Counted from the first letter of the stretch, positions 25,592 to 34,470 are shown. The stretch: 64,000 nt of DNA from Sphingomonas alba (GCF_023516555.1 NZ_JAMGBD010000001.1:868001-932000), one strand, 5' to 3'. The notes: generated by a model from the letters alone, not told the origin. A program made the numbers and translations.

Positions 25592-25756
25592 TCAATGGTT
25601 CCGCATCGATAGGAGGATGGCGATTACCGCAACGACAATCGCCATCAGCGCCAAGCCTCTCCGGATGATGCGTGCCGAACGCCTCCTCTCATCGCTGACA
25701 AAGCTTATGCTCTCGCCGATAAACAGGCCGGCCCGTTCACTCAGCTTCGACAACAT
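25592..25756 (-). CDS. Small single-pass membrane protein (54 residues)
   Basis: ORF from ATG 25756 to TGA 25592-25594, embedded between rlmE (overlap of 20 bases) and the membrane regulator (its ATG begins on the base after this stop). An AAGGGGG ribosome site lies just upstream. The chain begins [10 protein letters not shown], has a basic middle ([12 protein letters not shown], about 23-34) and a C-terminal hydrophobic helix (about 35-50) ending SMRNH, consistent with an N-in tail-anchored topology. I do not recognise a family. Its position implies a partner role with the membrane-bound regulator; that is inference. Confidence 0.65.
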   Translation of the reverse strand: MLSKLSERAGLFIGESISFVSDERRRSARIIRRGLALMAIVVAVIAILLSMRNH

Positions 25757-26414
25757 CCACCCCCTTGAAGCCCTGCGCGATCACGTACCATTCCGATGAA
25801 TCTTTTCTACTGGCCGGCGGCTTGGCGTGCTTCACCGTCGTAAAATGGCGCTTAAGCTCGGCAACCAGGTTGTTGTCCGCCCCGCCTGCGAGCACCTTGG
25901 CGACATAAGCGCCACCTGGCCGCAAGACTTCGGTCGCGAACAGCATGCCTGCCTCGACGAGCGCCATGGTCCGCAAATGATCCGTCTGGGGATGGCCCAC
26001 GGTGTTCGCGGCCATGTCGGAGAGGACGATATCGGCCTGGCAACCGAGCTCTGTCTTCAGCCGGTCCGGCGCGGCGTCGTCCATGAAGTCCATTTGCAGG
26101 ATGGTGACGCCCTCGATTGGGTCGGTAGGGAGGAGGTCGATACCGACCACAGCGGTCTTGGCGGAACGGCGCTTCACGACCTGGCTCCAGCCGCCCGGAG
26201 CGATGCCAAGATCGACCACGGCCTTGACGCCCTTCAACAGGCCGAAGCGCTCATCGAGCTCCAGCAATTTGTAGGCGGCGCGGCTGCGATAACCTTCTGC
26301 CTTCGCCTTGCGGACGTATGGATCGTTCAGCTGCCGCTCGAGCCATCGGGTCGAGCTGACCTTGCGGCCCTTGGCGGTGCGGACGCGTTTGCGCGGCCCC
26401 TGGCCACCGCTCAC
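25737..26414 (-). CDS. rlmE: 23S rRNA (uridine-2'-O)-methyltransferase
   Basis: RlmE/FtsJ family, 225 residues from GTG 26414 (overlapping the Ppx stop as GTGA). Methylates U2552 in the A-loop of 23S rRNA late in 50S assembly. SAM motif [31 protein letters not shown] with the catalytic Asp, and the lysine in [12 protein letters not shown] complete the K-D-K-E type set. The N-terminus is basic ([13 protein letters not shown]). A longer upstream frame would run antisense-free through Ppx and looks spurious (Arg/Pro-rich). Confidence 0.93.
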   Translation of the reverse strand: MSGGQGPRKRVRTAKGRKVSSTRWLERQLNDPYVRKAKAEGYRSRAAYKLLELDERFGLLKGVKAVVDLGIAPGGWSQVVKRRSAKTAVVGIDLLPTDPIEGVTILQMDFMDDAAPDRLKTELGCQADIVLSDMAANTVGHPQTDHLRTMALVEAGMLFATEVLRPGGAYVAKVLAGGADNNLVAELKRHFTTVKHAKPPASRKDSSEWYVIAQGFKGVDVVEAE

Positions 26415-27460
26415 AGTTGGTACCCGTCGCGCGCCATCAGCGAGCGGAGGATCCCCTCGCGGATGCCGCGGTCGGCGACACCGAGGCGCTCGGCCGGCCA
26501 GATGTCGAGGATGGCTTCGAGGATGGCGCAGCCGGCGACGACGAGATCGGCACGGTCGGCGCCGATGCACGGCAGATTGGAGCGGCCGCCGAAGTCGAGC
26601 TCGGCGATCATGGTGCTGATGCGGCGCATGTCGCCGATCGGCACCTGCAGGCCGTCGACGGCGCGGCGGTCGTAGCTGGGCAGCGCGAGATGGACCGACG
26701 CGAGCGTCGTCACGGTGCCGCTGGTTCCCAGCAGGCGGATGCCCGGCTTGTCGCTGGGCAAGAGTTCGGCGAAGCGGGAGAAACTGTCGCGGGCGCGGTG
26801 CCGCATGCGCTCATAGGCGGCGATGCGATCCTCGCCGTCGATCGCGGCCCTGCCCTCGCTCTCCGTCAGGGAAACAACGCCCCATGGCGCGCTCCACCAG
26901 GCCTTGATTCGCGGCGTTTCGTCACCGGGCTCGACGAGCACGAGCTCGGTCGAACCGCCACCGATGTCGAAGATCAGCGCCGGGCCGTCGCCTGGCTCCA
27001 GCAATTTGTGACAGCCGAGGACGGCGAGCCTTGCCTCCTCCTGCGGCGAGATGATTTCAAGAGCGATGCCGGTTTCATTACGGACGCGCTCGACGAATTC
27101 GCGGCCGTTGACGGCGCGGCGGCAAGCCTCGGTCGCGACGGAGCGGGAAAGTGAGACGTGGCGGCGGCGGAGCTTGTCCGCACAAACGCCCAAGGCCGAA
27201 ACCGCTCGGTCCATTGCGCCCTGAGTCAGCTTGCCGGACTGGGTCAGCCCTTCGCCCAAGCGGACGATCCGGGAAAATGCGTCAACGACAGTGAAAGAGC
27301 CGTCGCTCGGGCGGGCGATCAAGAGCCGGCAATTATTGGTGCCAAGGTCGACCGCGCCATAGGTGTGACGATGCGGCCTCCGCCACTCCGGGGGCCGGAC
27401 CGGTGCCGCGGGCCCGGCAATCGGCTCGGGCTGCGGCGTGGTGGCGACGCGTCCCGCCAT
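26411..27460 (-). CDS. Ppx/GppA-family exopolyphosphatase/phosphatase
   Basis: 349 residues, ASKHA fold. Hydrolyses polyphosphate or pppGpp. Phosphate-loop motifs are [14 protein letters not shown] (about 34-47) and [15 protein letters not shown] (about 164-178), with [10 protein letters not shown] between. It is the short form lacking the C-terminal HD-like domain of E. coli Ppx, as is usual in alphaproteobacteria paired with rlmE. Translationally coupled to rlmE by the GTGA overlap. Confidence 0.92.
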   Translation of the reverse strand: MAGRVATTPQPEPIAGPAAPVRPPEWRRPHRHTYGAVDLGTNNCRLLIARPSDGSFTVVDAFSRIVRLGEGLTQSGKLTQGAMDRAVSALGVCADKLRRRHVSLSRSVATEACRRAVNGREFVERVRNETGIALEIISPQEEARLAVLGCHKLLEPGDGPALIFDIGGGSTELVLVEPGDETPRIKAWWSAPWGVVSLTESEGRAAIDGEDRIAAYERMRHRARDSFSRFAELLPSDKPGIRLLGTSGTVTTLASVHLALPSYDRRAVDGLQVPIGDMRRISTMIAELDFGGRSNLPCIGADRADLVVAGCAILEAILDIWPAERLGVADRGIREGILRSLMARDGYQL

Positions 27461-27564
27461 CTCAAACGCCCATTCTATCCTTCACCGCCCGAGAGGGTCC
27501 CAAGCGGCTGACTTGGCGCCTGCTTAACGCAGTTTAGCGGTTCTCCGCAATCCTTTGGACTTGG

Positions 27565-27593
27565 TTGACAGTCGAGAGCGCCCTACCTATTCC
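27565..27593 (+). promoter_or_regulatory. Sigma-70-type promoter of tRNA-Gln
   Basis: TTGACA (27565-27570), a 17-base spacer, then TATTCC (27588-27593), 21 bases before the mature tRNA 5' end. The -35 is a perfect match; the -10 is weak. Confidence 0.6.
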
Positions 27594-27614
27594 GCCGCCT
27601 CGGCAGACCGGCAT

Positions 27615-27688
27615 TGCCCGATCGTCTAATGGTAAGACTACGGACTCTGACTCCGTCAATCGTGGTTCGAATCCACGTCGGGCATCCA
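27615..27688 (+). tRNA. tRNA-Gln (anticodon CTG)
   Basis: 74 bases with encoded CCA. The acceptor stem TGCCCGA pairs with TCGGGCA; the anticodon loop CTCTGAC is flanked by ACGGA/TCCGT; the T arm GTGG-TTCGAAT-CCAC is regular. Anticodon CTG reads CAG. Confidence 0.96.
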
Positions 27689-27725
27689 CTTTACGCGCCG
27701 CCAAGCCTGCCGCATTCTACAGATC

Positions 27726-28466
27726 ATGCTCACCGTCATCGGCAGCTTCGTCAGCCCCTATGTCCGCAAGGTGCTGGCTTGCCTGGAGCTGAAGGGCCTC
27801 GATTATGAGGTCGACCCGATCACGCCCTTCTACGGCAATGACGAATTCACCCGGCTGAGCCCGCTGCGCCGAATTCCGGTGCTGATCGACGGCGATTTCC
27901 ATTGTTCCGACAGTTCCGTCGTCTGCGCGTATCTGGACGAAGCTTATGGCGGTTATCCGCTCTTGCCCGAGGGTCCGCGGGACCGTGCGAAAGCGCGCTG
28001 GCTGGAGGAATTCGCCGACACGCGGCTCGGCGACGTCTTCATCTGGGGCCTGTTCTACCAGAAGTTCGTGAGGCCGCGAGTCTGGGAGGAGGAACCAGAC
28101 CACGCGCGCGTTGACCGGGTGCTGGCCGAGGATGTGCCATGCGTCCTCGACTATCTCGAAGGCGAGTTGCCGGCCGAGGGCTACGCATTCGGCCAGCTTG
28201 GCCTTGCCGACCTCGCCATCGCGACTTTCTTCGTCAATGCCCGTTATGCGGGGTTCGACGTGGATGCGGCCCGCTGGCCGAGGGTCGCCGGATTTGTCGC
28301 TGCGGTGATCGCGGAACCTGTGATGCAAAAGCTGCTCGGTTTCGAGGCAATCCAGCTCAATGCCAGCATCAAGGGCCGCCGCCAGGCACTGATGGACGCA
28401 GGCGTCAGGCTGACCGCCGAAAGCTGGGGATTGAAGGAGCCGCGCCGCGGAATGATGGCGCTGTAG
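27726..28466 (+). CDS. Glutathione S-transferase family protein
   Basis: 246 residues. N-terminal thioredoxin fold (1-80) with SFVSPYVRKV carrying the candidate catalytic Ser9, the cis-proline RIPVLID and the gamma-Glu-binding SSVVCAYLDE. All-helical C-domain follows, with a tail of about 35 residues beyond the usual end. Role probably detoxification or isomerisation of an electrophile; the substrate is not indicated. It follows tRNA-Gln by 37 bases and precedes the K+ channel gene by 18. Confidence 0.88.
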   Translation: MLTVIGSFVSPYVRKVLACLELKGLDYEVDPITPFYGNDEFTRLSPLRRIPVLIDGDFHCSDSSVVCAYLDEAYGGYPLLPEGPRDRAKARWLEEFADTRLGDVFIWGLFYQKFVRPRVWEEEPDHARVDRVLAEDVPCVLDYLEGELPAEGYAFGQLGLADLAIATFFVNARYAGFDVDAARWPRVAGFVAAVIAEPVMQKLLGFEAIQLNASIKGRRQALMDAGVRLTAESWGLKEPRRGMMAL

Positions 28467-28484
28467 TCGCGTCAGGGGGTGCTC

Positions 28485-29258
28485 ATGGGGGTAAATGCGC
28501 TCAAGAAGGCCGTGTTCGACCAGGTCGACCCAAGTGCTCGGCCAGGCAAGATTTCGGCGACCAACAAGATCGTCATCGGCCTGATCCTCGCTGCCGTCGG
28601 CTCGGCCATCGTCGAAACCGAACCGACCATAGTCGCCGGCAATGAGGCCCTGTTTCGCCAACTTGAAATCATTTTCGGCCTGCTATTCCTGGTGGAATAT
28701 GTGGCACGGCTTTGGGTCGCCGACATGAACCCGGCCTATGCCCACAGCCGCTTCCCGCGCCTGAAGTTCATCTTCTCGCTGTCGGCCATCATCGACCTAC
28801 TGTCGATCCTGCCGGCCTTGTTCGCAGTTGCCGGGGGCGCGACACTCGCCCTGCGGTTCGTGCGGTTCTTCCGCATCCTCAGGCTCGCCAAACTCGGCCG
28901 CTTCTCCAACGCCTGGGCCGACCTCGGTGCGGCGCTGCATTCCCGCAAAGAGGAGCTGTTCCTGGCCTTCAGCCTGGCGAGCTTCACGATCCTGATTGCC
29001 AGCACATTGATGTACTGGGCGGAGAGTGAAGCGCAGCCAGACAAGTTCGGTAGCATTCCGCGAACAATGTGGTGGGCGATCGTAACGATGACGACGGTGG
29101 GCTACGGCGATGTCTATCCAATCACCCCGGTCGGCAAATTCCTGTCCGGAATGGTTTCGGTGGCGGCGATCGGCCTGATCGCGCTGCCGACGGGAATTGT
29201 CGCGGCGGCGATGAGCGACGTCATGCAGCGCCGCAAGGGGAAACGCGACAGCGCCTAG
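28485..29258 (+). CDS. Voltage-gated potassium channel (ion transporter family)
   Basis: 257 residues from ATG 28485, with AGGGGG five bases upstream; in-frame GTG 28479 is less likely. Six-helix voltage-gated channel: S1-S3 between 27 and 110, an S4-like segment with regularly spaced arginines (RFVRFFRILRLAK, 124-136), S5, a pore loop with selectivity filter T204-V-G-Y-G-D209, and S6. A short basic cytoplasmic tail has no RCK or cNMP domain. The final TAG shares CTAG with the convergent response-regulator gene. Confidence 0.93.
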   Translation: MGVNALKKAVFDQVDPSARPGKISATNKIVIGLILAAVGSAIVETEPTIVAGNEALFRQLEIIFGLLFLVEYVARLWVADMNPAYAHSRFPRLKFIFSLSAIIDLLSILPALFAVAGGATLALRFVRFFRILRLAKLGRFSNAWADLGAALHSRKEELFLAFSLASFTILIASTLMYWAESEAQPDKFGSIPRTMWWAIVTMTTVGYGDVYPITPVGKFLSGMVSVAAIGLIALPTGIVAAAMSDVMQRRKGKRDSA

Positions 29259-29761
29259 TGCTGATAGCCCACGATCCAGTGCTCGAGCCGGGTCCTGAGC
29301 GACCGCCGCGAAGGGATGTAGCCCGGCTCGACGAGCGTATCGTCGTCATTGACCGCATCGTAGATCGTCAGGTTGTCCGGCAGCTTCGGCCGAAACGTCT
29401 CGCGCCCGCGCATGAGGTCCTCGGCCATCGCGAGGGTCCTGTGCACATCCTCGGCCGTGAAAGGCTTCATCAGGCAGCCGAGCGCCAGGTCGGGCATCGG
29501 AAAGGCCGGCGCCTTGCCGGAGACGAACAGGCAGGGAACGTCGAAATCGCCGAGACGGACGGCGACCGAAAAGCCGGTCGAGCCGCGCGCCAGCTGCAGG
29601 TCGACCAAAGCCAGATGAGGCGCGTGAATTTCGGCTGCGTCGACGGCTCCGTCGAGATCGTCGGCGGTCGCAACCACCCGGTAACGCGGGTTGTCCTCGA
29701 CCAGGTATTTAAGCGTGGTCGCCAGCTGTTTGTCGTCTTCGACAATCAGGATCTTGAGCAC
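29255..29761 (-). CDS. Single-domain response regulator
   Basis: 168 residues from GTG 29761 (GGAGGC four bases before); an upstream ATG 29812 would add an unrelated hydrophilic leader. Receiver domain with acidic pocket D9/D10, phospho-acceptor D54 in LALVDLQLA, S81 and K99. After residue 110 there is only a tail of about 55 residues with no DNA-binding or enzymatic output domain recognisable. It could act as a phosphate sink or protein-binding switch. No histidine kinase is adjacent. An exact tandem TTAACTTC pair lies upstream. Confidence 0.85.
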   Translation of the reverse strand: MLKILIVEDDKQLATTLKYLVEDNPRYRVVATADDLDGAVDAAEIHAPHLALVDLQLARGSTGFSVAVRLGDFDVPCLFVSGKAPAFPMPDLALGCLMKPFTAEDVHRTLAMAEDLMRGRETFRPKLPDNLTIYDAVNDDDTLVEPGYIPSRRSLRTRLEHWIVGYQH

Positions 29762-29846
29762 TTCCGCCTCCCCACGGCTGCGCGGAAAAAAATCCAGCCT
29801 CCAGAAGGACATGCTTGCTCAAATGCGAGTCGCTGCGAATCCCGAA

Positions 29847-29862
29847 GTTAAGAAGTTAACGA
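29847..29862 (-). promoter_or_regulatory. Tandem TTAACTTC pair upstream of the response regulator
   Basis: Two adjacent 8-base copies (read on the minus strand TTAACTTCTTAACTTC) lie about 90 bases before the response-regulator start and 32 bases from the neighbouring terminator. TTAA half-sites recall CtrA, but the spacing (4 rather than 7) does not fit, so the binder is unknown. Confidence 0.35.
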
Positions 29863-29893
29863 CGAGCCGATTCCGCCCTGCGACGAACCGCCG

Positions 29894-29930
29894 AAACAAA
29901 AGACCCGGCCGCCATTCCAGCGACCGGGTC
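29894..29930 (-). terminator. Rho-independent terminator of the cell-wall hydrolase gene
   Basis: Minus-strand GACCCGG stem pairs with CCGGGTC and is followed by TTTTGTTT, 25 bases past the hydrolase stop. Confidence 0.85.
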
Positions 29931-29954
29931 CACGGGATATCGGAGAGAACAGGC

Positions 29955-30653
29955 TTAGGCGCGATAGAAGATGTGCGCGCCGATCTGGCTGACCTTGGTA
30001 AGGCGATGACCCCAAGACGGAGCAACGTAATTGGCATGGTACCAGAGCACATCGTTCGGCAGGCTGGGCACGACATTAGCCATGGCAAGGCGGGTGATGC
30101 CCTGCGCCTTGCGCCAGCAGGCGGAAGTCTGGTCCACAGAGGGCATGGCGCCCGTGCGCGGATTGACGAAGCTGAATTGCCAGGGCTGCTTGACGACGCC
30201 GCACCAGGTCGTCGGATACTTGCCCGACATGGCGCGGTTCATGATGACCCGGGCGACGGCCAACTGACCCTCGGCCGATTCACCGCGCGCTTCATGATAG
30301 ACGGCGACCGCCATGCAATTGGCTTCCTCGTCCAGCGGCTGGCCGGCGCCGTAGCGATCCGCAAGCGCGGCGAGATTCCAGCCGTGCGAGTAGAGCCAGG
30401 TGCCTTCCTTGGCGACATCCTTCGCGACAGAAGTGACCGCGGTCACCGCCTGCGTCTGGACGGCAGGCTGCAAGATGTTCGGAATGACGACCGACAGGCT
30501 CTGCGGTGCGGCAATCGCCGGCGTGCCGAGCACGGCCGGGGTGACTTGCGCGATGGTTGTCTGCTGACCGAAGGCTTCGGTCGAACCACCCACCAACGTC
30601 AGAAACAGCGCACCCACCGCGGCAGCGCCGCGGCTTCCCAAAAGCTTAACCAA
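29955..30653 (-). CDS. Cell-wall hydrolase (SleB/Hydrolase_2 family)
   Basis: 232 residues from a TTG start at 30653, which gives a good signal peptide (hydrophobic AAAVGALFLTLVGG, cleavage near EAFG-QQ); the frame is open 216 bases further but that part is hydrophilic and unlikely. The SleB-type catalytic domain occupies about 110-232: EEANCMAVAVYHEARGE with the catalytic Glu, VIMNRAMSGKYP, QFSFV and WYHANYVAP-W. Members cleave peptidoglycan (lytic transglycosylase or amidase-like). Start choice is moderate. Confidence 0.82.
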   Translation of the reverse strand: MVKLLGSRGAAAVGALFLTLVGGSTEAFGQQTTIAQVTPAVLGTPAIAAPQSLSVVIPNILQPAVQTQAVTAVTSVAKDVAKEGTWLYSHGWNLAALADRYGAGQPLDEEANCMAVAVYHEARGESAEGQLAVARVIMNRAMSGKYPTTWCGVVKQPWQFSFVNPRTGAMPSVDQTSACWRKAQGITRLAMANVVPSLPNDVLWYHANYVAPSWGHRLTKVSQIGAHIFYRA

Positions 30654-30946
30654 AATTTTTCCCGTTACTGGCGGTCGTCTGTCGGCGGCAGCGCTCAATT
30701 GCTTCGCGCAAAAGCTGCGGCGTCGATAGGACCGTCTTGCCCTGGAGCACTGCGACAACGCCGCGTTAGGCTCACTCGCTCTCTTTGTTGCAGTGCAAAT
30801 AGGGGAACCTGTCGGACAGGGTAACCCCCGCGTCGGTGAGTCGAGCCAGCCTTGCGTTAAACTGGGCAACTATTTGAGAATCTTACATTTTATTAATCTG
30901 CCGAGCTCGCTTTATCGCGCGAGGATAACGGGCTATCGGCGGATCC

Positions 30947-31363
30947 ATGGCTTATTGGATTTTGCGGTCGGAGCCCGACGCTTACAGCTGGGACGATCTA
31001 GTCCGGGATAAAGGCACCGAATGGAACGGCGTGCGGAACTATACCGCGCGCAACTTCCTGAAGGACATGCAGCCCGGTGACCTCGCCCTCTTCTACCATT
31101 CGCAAAGCGACAAGGCGGCGGTGGGTGTGATGGAAATCACCCGCGCCTGGCAGCCCGACGGCGAGCCGAACGCCAAGGGCGAGTCCATTTGGGCCAGTGT
31201 CCGCGTCGAGCCGCGGGACAAGCTGGCAAAGCCCGTGACACTTGCCGAAATCAAGGCCGAGCCCAAACTCGCGAAACTGGAAATGCTGCGCCAGTCGCGC
31301 CTCAGCGTTACGCCTGTGCGCGACGAAGAGTGGAAGCAGCTGCTGGCGATGGCGCAGAAATGA
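30947..31363 (+). CDS. EVE domain protein
   Basis: 138 residues, one EVE (PUA-like) domain from end to end: YWILRSEPDAYSWDDL, WNGVRNYTARNFL, GDLALFYHSQSDK. EVE domains are thought to bind modified bases in DNA or RNA. In bacteria they occur in stand-alone housekeeping forms like this one and in defence fusions. It is coupled by an ATGA overlap to the next small gene. Confidence 0.92.
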   Translation: MAYWILRSEPDAYSWDDLVRDKGTEWNGVRNYTARNFLKDMQPGDLALFYHSQSDKAAVGVMEITRAWQPDGEPNAKGESIWASVRVEPRDKLAKPVTLAEIKAEPKLAKLEMLRQSRLSVTPVRDEEWKQLLAMAQK

Positions 31364-31812
31364 TCCCGCTCCTGCTTGCAGCCGCGCTAGCCGGGCAGCA
31401 GGCCGACACGCCAACGGCGTTCGTGGAGCATCTTTACGCGGCTTACCGCCAACCGGATTACAGCCCCTTCAAGCATCCCGAGCGGGTGTTCGCTCCCGCG
31501 CTGCTGGCGGCCATCAATGAGGATAACCGACTGGCCAAGGGCGAGGTCGGCTATTTGGACGGCGACCCTGTCTGCCAGTGCCAGGATACGGCCGGCCTGC
31601 GCGTGGCGATCACCAGCCTGCGGCCCCAGGGCAAGGACCGGGCCTCGGCCAGGGTTTCGATCAGCCTGCAAGGCTATGAAGCGAGGCTCGCGACGCTGTC
31701 ATTGGTCCACACCAGGCAAGGCTGGCGCATCGCCGACATCGGCTCTGCCGACGAGCCGAGCCTTCTGCATGCGATCGAGCAATCCAACCGTCAGCTCCGG
31801 GGTCACAGATAA
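31360..31812 (+). CDS. Small exported protein, DUF3828-like
   Basis: 150 residues; ATG 31360 overlaps the EVE stop (ATGA). A short hydrophobic leader (MIPLLLAAALAGQQA) suggests export. The body has the FVEHLYAAYR opening, a CQCQD segment and a mixed alpha/beta end (LVHTRQGWRIADIG), as in the SnoaL/NTF2-like DUF3828 group. Function unknown. The next gene starts at TAATG on its stop. Confidence 0.6.
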   Translation: MIPLLLAAALAGQQADTPTAFVEHLYAAYRQPDYSPFKHPERVFAPALLAAINEDNRLAKGEVGYLDGDPVCQCQDTAGLRVAITSLRPQGKDRASARVSISLQGYEARLATLSLVHTRQGWRIADIGSADEPSLLHAIEQSNRQLRGHR

Positions 31813-32285
31813 TGTTCACGGCGCTGTTCGTGGCCGCGTCGGCGCCGTTCCTCACGCCGGATGGCTGGGGCAAGGTCCGGATCGGCATGACACAGTCACA
31901 GGTAGCAAAGGCGCTGGGCGCGAAGCTCGAAGGCGAAGCGCTGGACGATGAATTCACCTGCGTCGAGAAGGTCGCCGCAGCCTATCCGGACATGTGGTTC
32001 CTGTTCGAAGGCGGCAAGCTGAGCCGGATTTCGATCGGGGACAAAAGCCGCGTCACGACTCCGCGGGGAATTGGCATCGGCGCGACCGCCGGTCAGGTGC
32101 GGAAGTCCTATTCGAAAGGGCTCATGGCCGAGCCGCACTACTATCTCGGACTGCCGGCCGAATATCTGACCTACTGGACCCTGGCGGAGAAACGCGGTGT
32201 CCGGTTCGAGACCGACACCAAGCGCCGCGTCGAAACCATTCACGCGGGGCTGGACAGCATCCGGCTCGTCGAAGGCTGCGCCTGA
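31812..32285 (+). CDS. Hypothetical exported protein with a BamE/SmpA-like repeat
   Basis: 157 residues. A short hydrophobic start is followed by GWGKVRIGMTQSQVAKALG (about 18-36), the sequence pattern of BamE/SmpA-type folds, and a second, weaker copy GIGIGATAGQVRKSY near 86. Two cysteines (in FTCVEK and the penultimate EGC) could form a disulfide. No known function. Stop-start overlap with the previous gene makes an EVE/DUF3828/this operon. Confidence 0.55.
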   Translation: MFTALFVAASAPFLTPDGWGKVRIGMTQSQVAKALGAKLEGEALDDEFTCVEKVAAAYPDMWFLFEGGKLSRISIGDKSRVTTPRGIGIGATAGQVRKSYSKGLMAEPHYYLGLPAEYLTYWTLAEKRGVRFETDTKRRVETIHAGLDSIRLVEGCA

Positions 32286-32348
32286 AGAGCGTACGCGCGC
32301 CGCGCTGACGCGGCGTAACCGGTGCCGTCCATCCGCCGAATTGGGCGT

Positions 32349-32777
32349 ATGACGACCCGTGGCTTCAGCATGGAAGTGACCTCGGCTGCCGATCCTGATG
32401 TTCTGGACACGATCCTGGGCGGCCTTGGCCGCTTCAATCAGGAAAGGACGGGGGAAACCCTAGCCACTCCCCTCAACGTCCTGTTGCGGGACGATAAAGA
32501 CGAAGTCGTCGGCGGGCTGTGGGGACACAGCTATTTCCGCTGGCTTTGCATCGAATATCTGTTTCTTCCCCAGGAATGGCGACGCAGCGGAACAGGGCGG
32601 CAGTTGATCGAAGCCGCCGAGCGAGCGGCAATCTACAGGGGCTGCATAGGTGTATGGCTCAATACGTTCGGGTTCCAGGCGCCGGGCTTTTACGAGCGCC
32701 TCGGTTACGAGCTTTTCGGCAAGCTGACTGACTGCCCACCGGGCCAACACCGCCACTTCTACTTCAAGCACCTCTAA
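32349..32777 (+). CDS. GNAT-family N-acetyltransferase
   Basis: 142 residues from ATG 32349; a GTG at 32322 would add nine residues. The fold is visible as EVVGGLWGHSYFRWLCIEYLFLP, the acetyl-CoA P-loop QEWRRSGTGRQLIEAAE and the terminal GFYERLGYELFG. Acceptor unknown. Confidence 0.85.
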   Translation: MTTRGFSMEVTSAADPDVLDTILGGLGRFNQERTGETLATPLNVLLRDDKDEVVGGLWGHSYFRWLCIEYLFLPQEWRRSGTGRQLIEAAERAAIYRGCIGVWLNTFGFQAPGFYERLGYELFGKLTDCPPGQHRHFYFKHL

Positions 32778-32787
32778 TCCTCGAAGG

Positions 32788-32819
32788 CCCGGCAACGGTC
32801 GATTTCTCTCGTTGCCGGG
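32788..32819. terminator. Bidirectional hairpin between convergent genes
   Basis: A perfect 10-bp stem (CCCGGCAACG with CGTTGCCGGG) and 12-base loop 11 bases past the GNAT stop. Neither side has a T-run, so it may act as an mRNA 3' end stabiliser. Confidence 0.5.
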
Positions 32820-32860
32820 GCGAGTTGGGCGACGCGGAAACCCGCGCCGCCCGTTTCGTC

Positions 32861-34240
32861 CTAGAATTCGCCGGACACGCCGACGCGAGCGCCGTTGTTG
32901 TGACTGCCGGCGAAGGAGGCACCGACGCTGACTGCCATTACCGGCTCGATCGGCAATCGATAGGTCAGAGAAGCGCCCGCGGCATATTCTCCGCGGAAAG
33001 TAGCACCGTTGACCGCATAGCTGACGCCGCCCGGCCTTGAAGGCATCGGGGCCTGGGTCAGGGCCATGGCCGAGGCAACACCCTGCTTCATGTCCTTACG
33101 ATCCTGGGAGCGCAGGTCGAACAGGGACCCGATTTCACCCTGCAGGTTCGCGAGGCCGTTGTTGAAATTGCCAATGGCGGCATTGAGCTGACTCACGTTG
33201 ACCGCGTCTGTTGCCGCGACCCCGGCAGCCACTCCGCCGATGGTGCGGCCTCCGACGTTGACCTGGTTGGCGGCCGTGTTGACGGTGCCCGTACCGATGG
33301 CGACCGAATTGGATAAGCCGTTGGTGTTGGCGCCCTGGCCAATGGCAACCGAGTTGGCACCGGACGCATTGGCACCCTGACCGAGGGCTGTCGCATTGGT
33401 ATTCGAAGCGCTTGCGCCGCGGCCAATGGCTGTCGAGCTCGTGCCCGAAGCATTGGCGCCGTTACCAAGCGCCGTTGAATTGTCTCCCAGTGCTTGCGTC
33501 TGGTTACCCACTGCGATCGCCTGCGCGCCGGTGGCATTCGCCCTCCAGCCAAACGCCTGCGATCCGGCTCCGGAGGCATTCGCCTCGCCGCCGATCGCGG
33601 TCGAGTGGAAGCCGGTGGACTTCGCCTTGTCGCCGATCGCTACGCCGTCATGGTCAACCGTGTTCACTCCGCCGGGAGTGCCGGCTACCGCGCCGTCGCC
33701 GATGGCGATGGTGGTGTCGCCGTGGGCGTCGCTTCCTAGCCCAATTGCGATCGACTGCAGCCCGGTTGCCGTCGCCGTGTCGCCAACGGCCGTGCTTTGC
33801 ACCCCGCTAGCAACTGAGTCATGCCCGACTGCCGTCGCGGACGTGTTGCTAGCTGCGGCTCCTTCGCCGACAGCAAGTGCATTGTCCGCGGTCGCCGATG
33901 CTGCCTGCCCCAGGGCAGTGGATTCGACGCCCGAGGCGGTTGAGCCCTCGCCCACCGCGGTCGCACTGGTGTTGGAAGCGGTCGCCGCCGAGCCAACGGC
34001 GGTGCTGCTGATTCCGGACGCAGTCGCAGTATCTCCGAGCGCCGTCGAATTGCCGTTGCTCGCCGTGGCGCCGGGTCCGCAAGCGAAATCGCCTGCCGCA
34101 GCCGCAGTTGCACCGCCGGTGTCTTCCGACCCCGCGGCACCCGGGATTTCGCAGACGGCCTGCGCCTGGGCCGGAGCCGACACTGTCAGGGCCATGCCCA
34201 GCGCAATCGCCGAGCCGCTGAGGAAAATGATCTTACGCAT
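32861..34240 (-). CDS. YadA-like trimeric autotransporter adhesin
   Basis: 459 residues from ATG 34240 (AAGGAA seven bases upstream). Sec leader to about 27. Residues 55-325 are YadA-head repeats of about 14 residues (pattern S-T-A-[IVL]-G-x-x-A-x-A-[ST]-G), forming a left-handed beta-roll. The neck is NVGGRTIGGVAAGV...TDAVNVSQL (328-352), then only about 30 residues of coiled-coil stalk (to about 385), and a YadA anchor (about 386-459) ending in F. Such proteins trimerise, insert by BAM and mediate adhesion or aggregation. Two cysteines near the N-terminus (30 and 54) are unusual. Confidence 0.88.
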   Translation of the reverse strand: MRKIIFLSGSAIALGMALTVSAPAQAQAVCEIPGAAGSEDTGGATAAAAGDFACGPGATASNGNSTALGDTATASGISSTAVGSAATASNTSATAVGEGSTASGVESTALGQAASATADNALAVGEGAAASNTSATAVGHDSVASGVQSTAVGDTATATGLQSIAIGLGSDAHGDTTIAIGDGAVAGTPGGVNTVDHDGVAIGDKAKSTGFHSTAIGGEANASGAGSQAFGWRANATGAQAIAVGNQTQALGDNSTALGNGANASGTSSTAIGRGASASNTNATALGQGANASGANSVAIGQGANTNGLSNSVAIGTGTVNTAANQVNVGGRTIGGVAAGVAATDAVNVSQLNAAIGNFNNGLANLQGEIGSLFDLRSQDRKDMKQGVASAMALTQAPMPSRPGGVSYAVNGATFRGEYAAGASLTYRLPIEPVMAVSVGASFAGSHNNGARVGVSGEF

Positions 34241-34470
34241 ATTGGATTCCTTTGAATTTGAGGGGGGACGCAATCGAACAATCCGCCGGCCCTGCGTGCG
34301 CAGGCGCTATCGGCGAGTGGTTGGCTTGTTTGTGATGAGGTCGGGCGTTGTCCGGTCCGGCCGGGAACAGGGGCATCACCAGGAGGCGGTGATTCCTCCA
34401 CTCAGACCGACCACCATGCCGGCCGAACGCCGAATTCGTCGTAAGGATTTCAGCATCGTTTCTCTCTGTC

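Noticed and set aside
27525-27545. CtrA site TTAA-N7-TAGC near tRNA-Gln
   Set aside because: The second half-site has two mismatches and the spacing only fits by choice of frame.
33200-34100. Repeats at DNA level that could suggest a CRISPR-like or satellite array
   Set aside because: They are in-frame codons for YadA-head repeats with irregular spacing and no identical repeat/spacer pattern.
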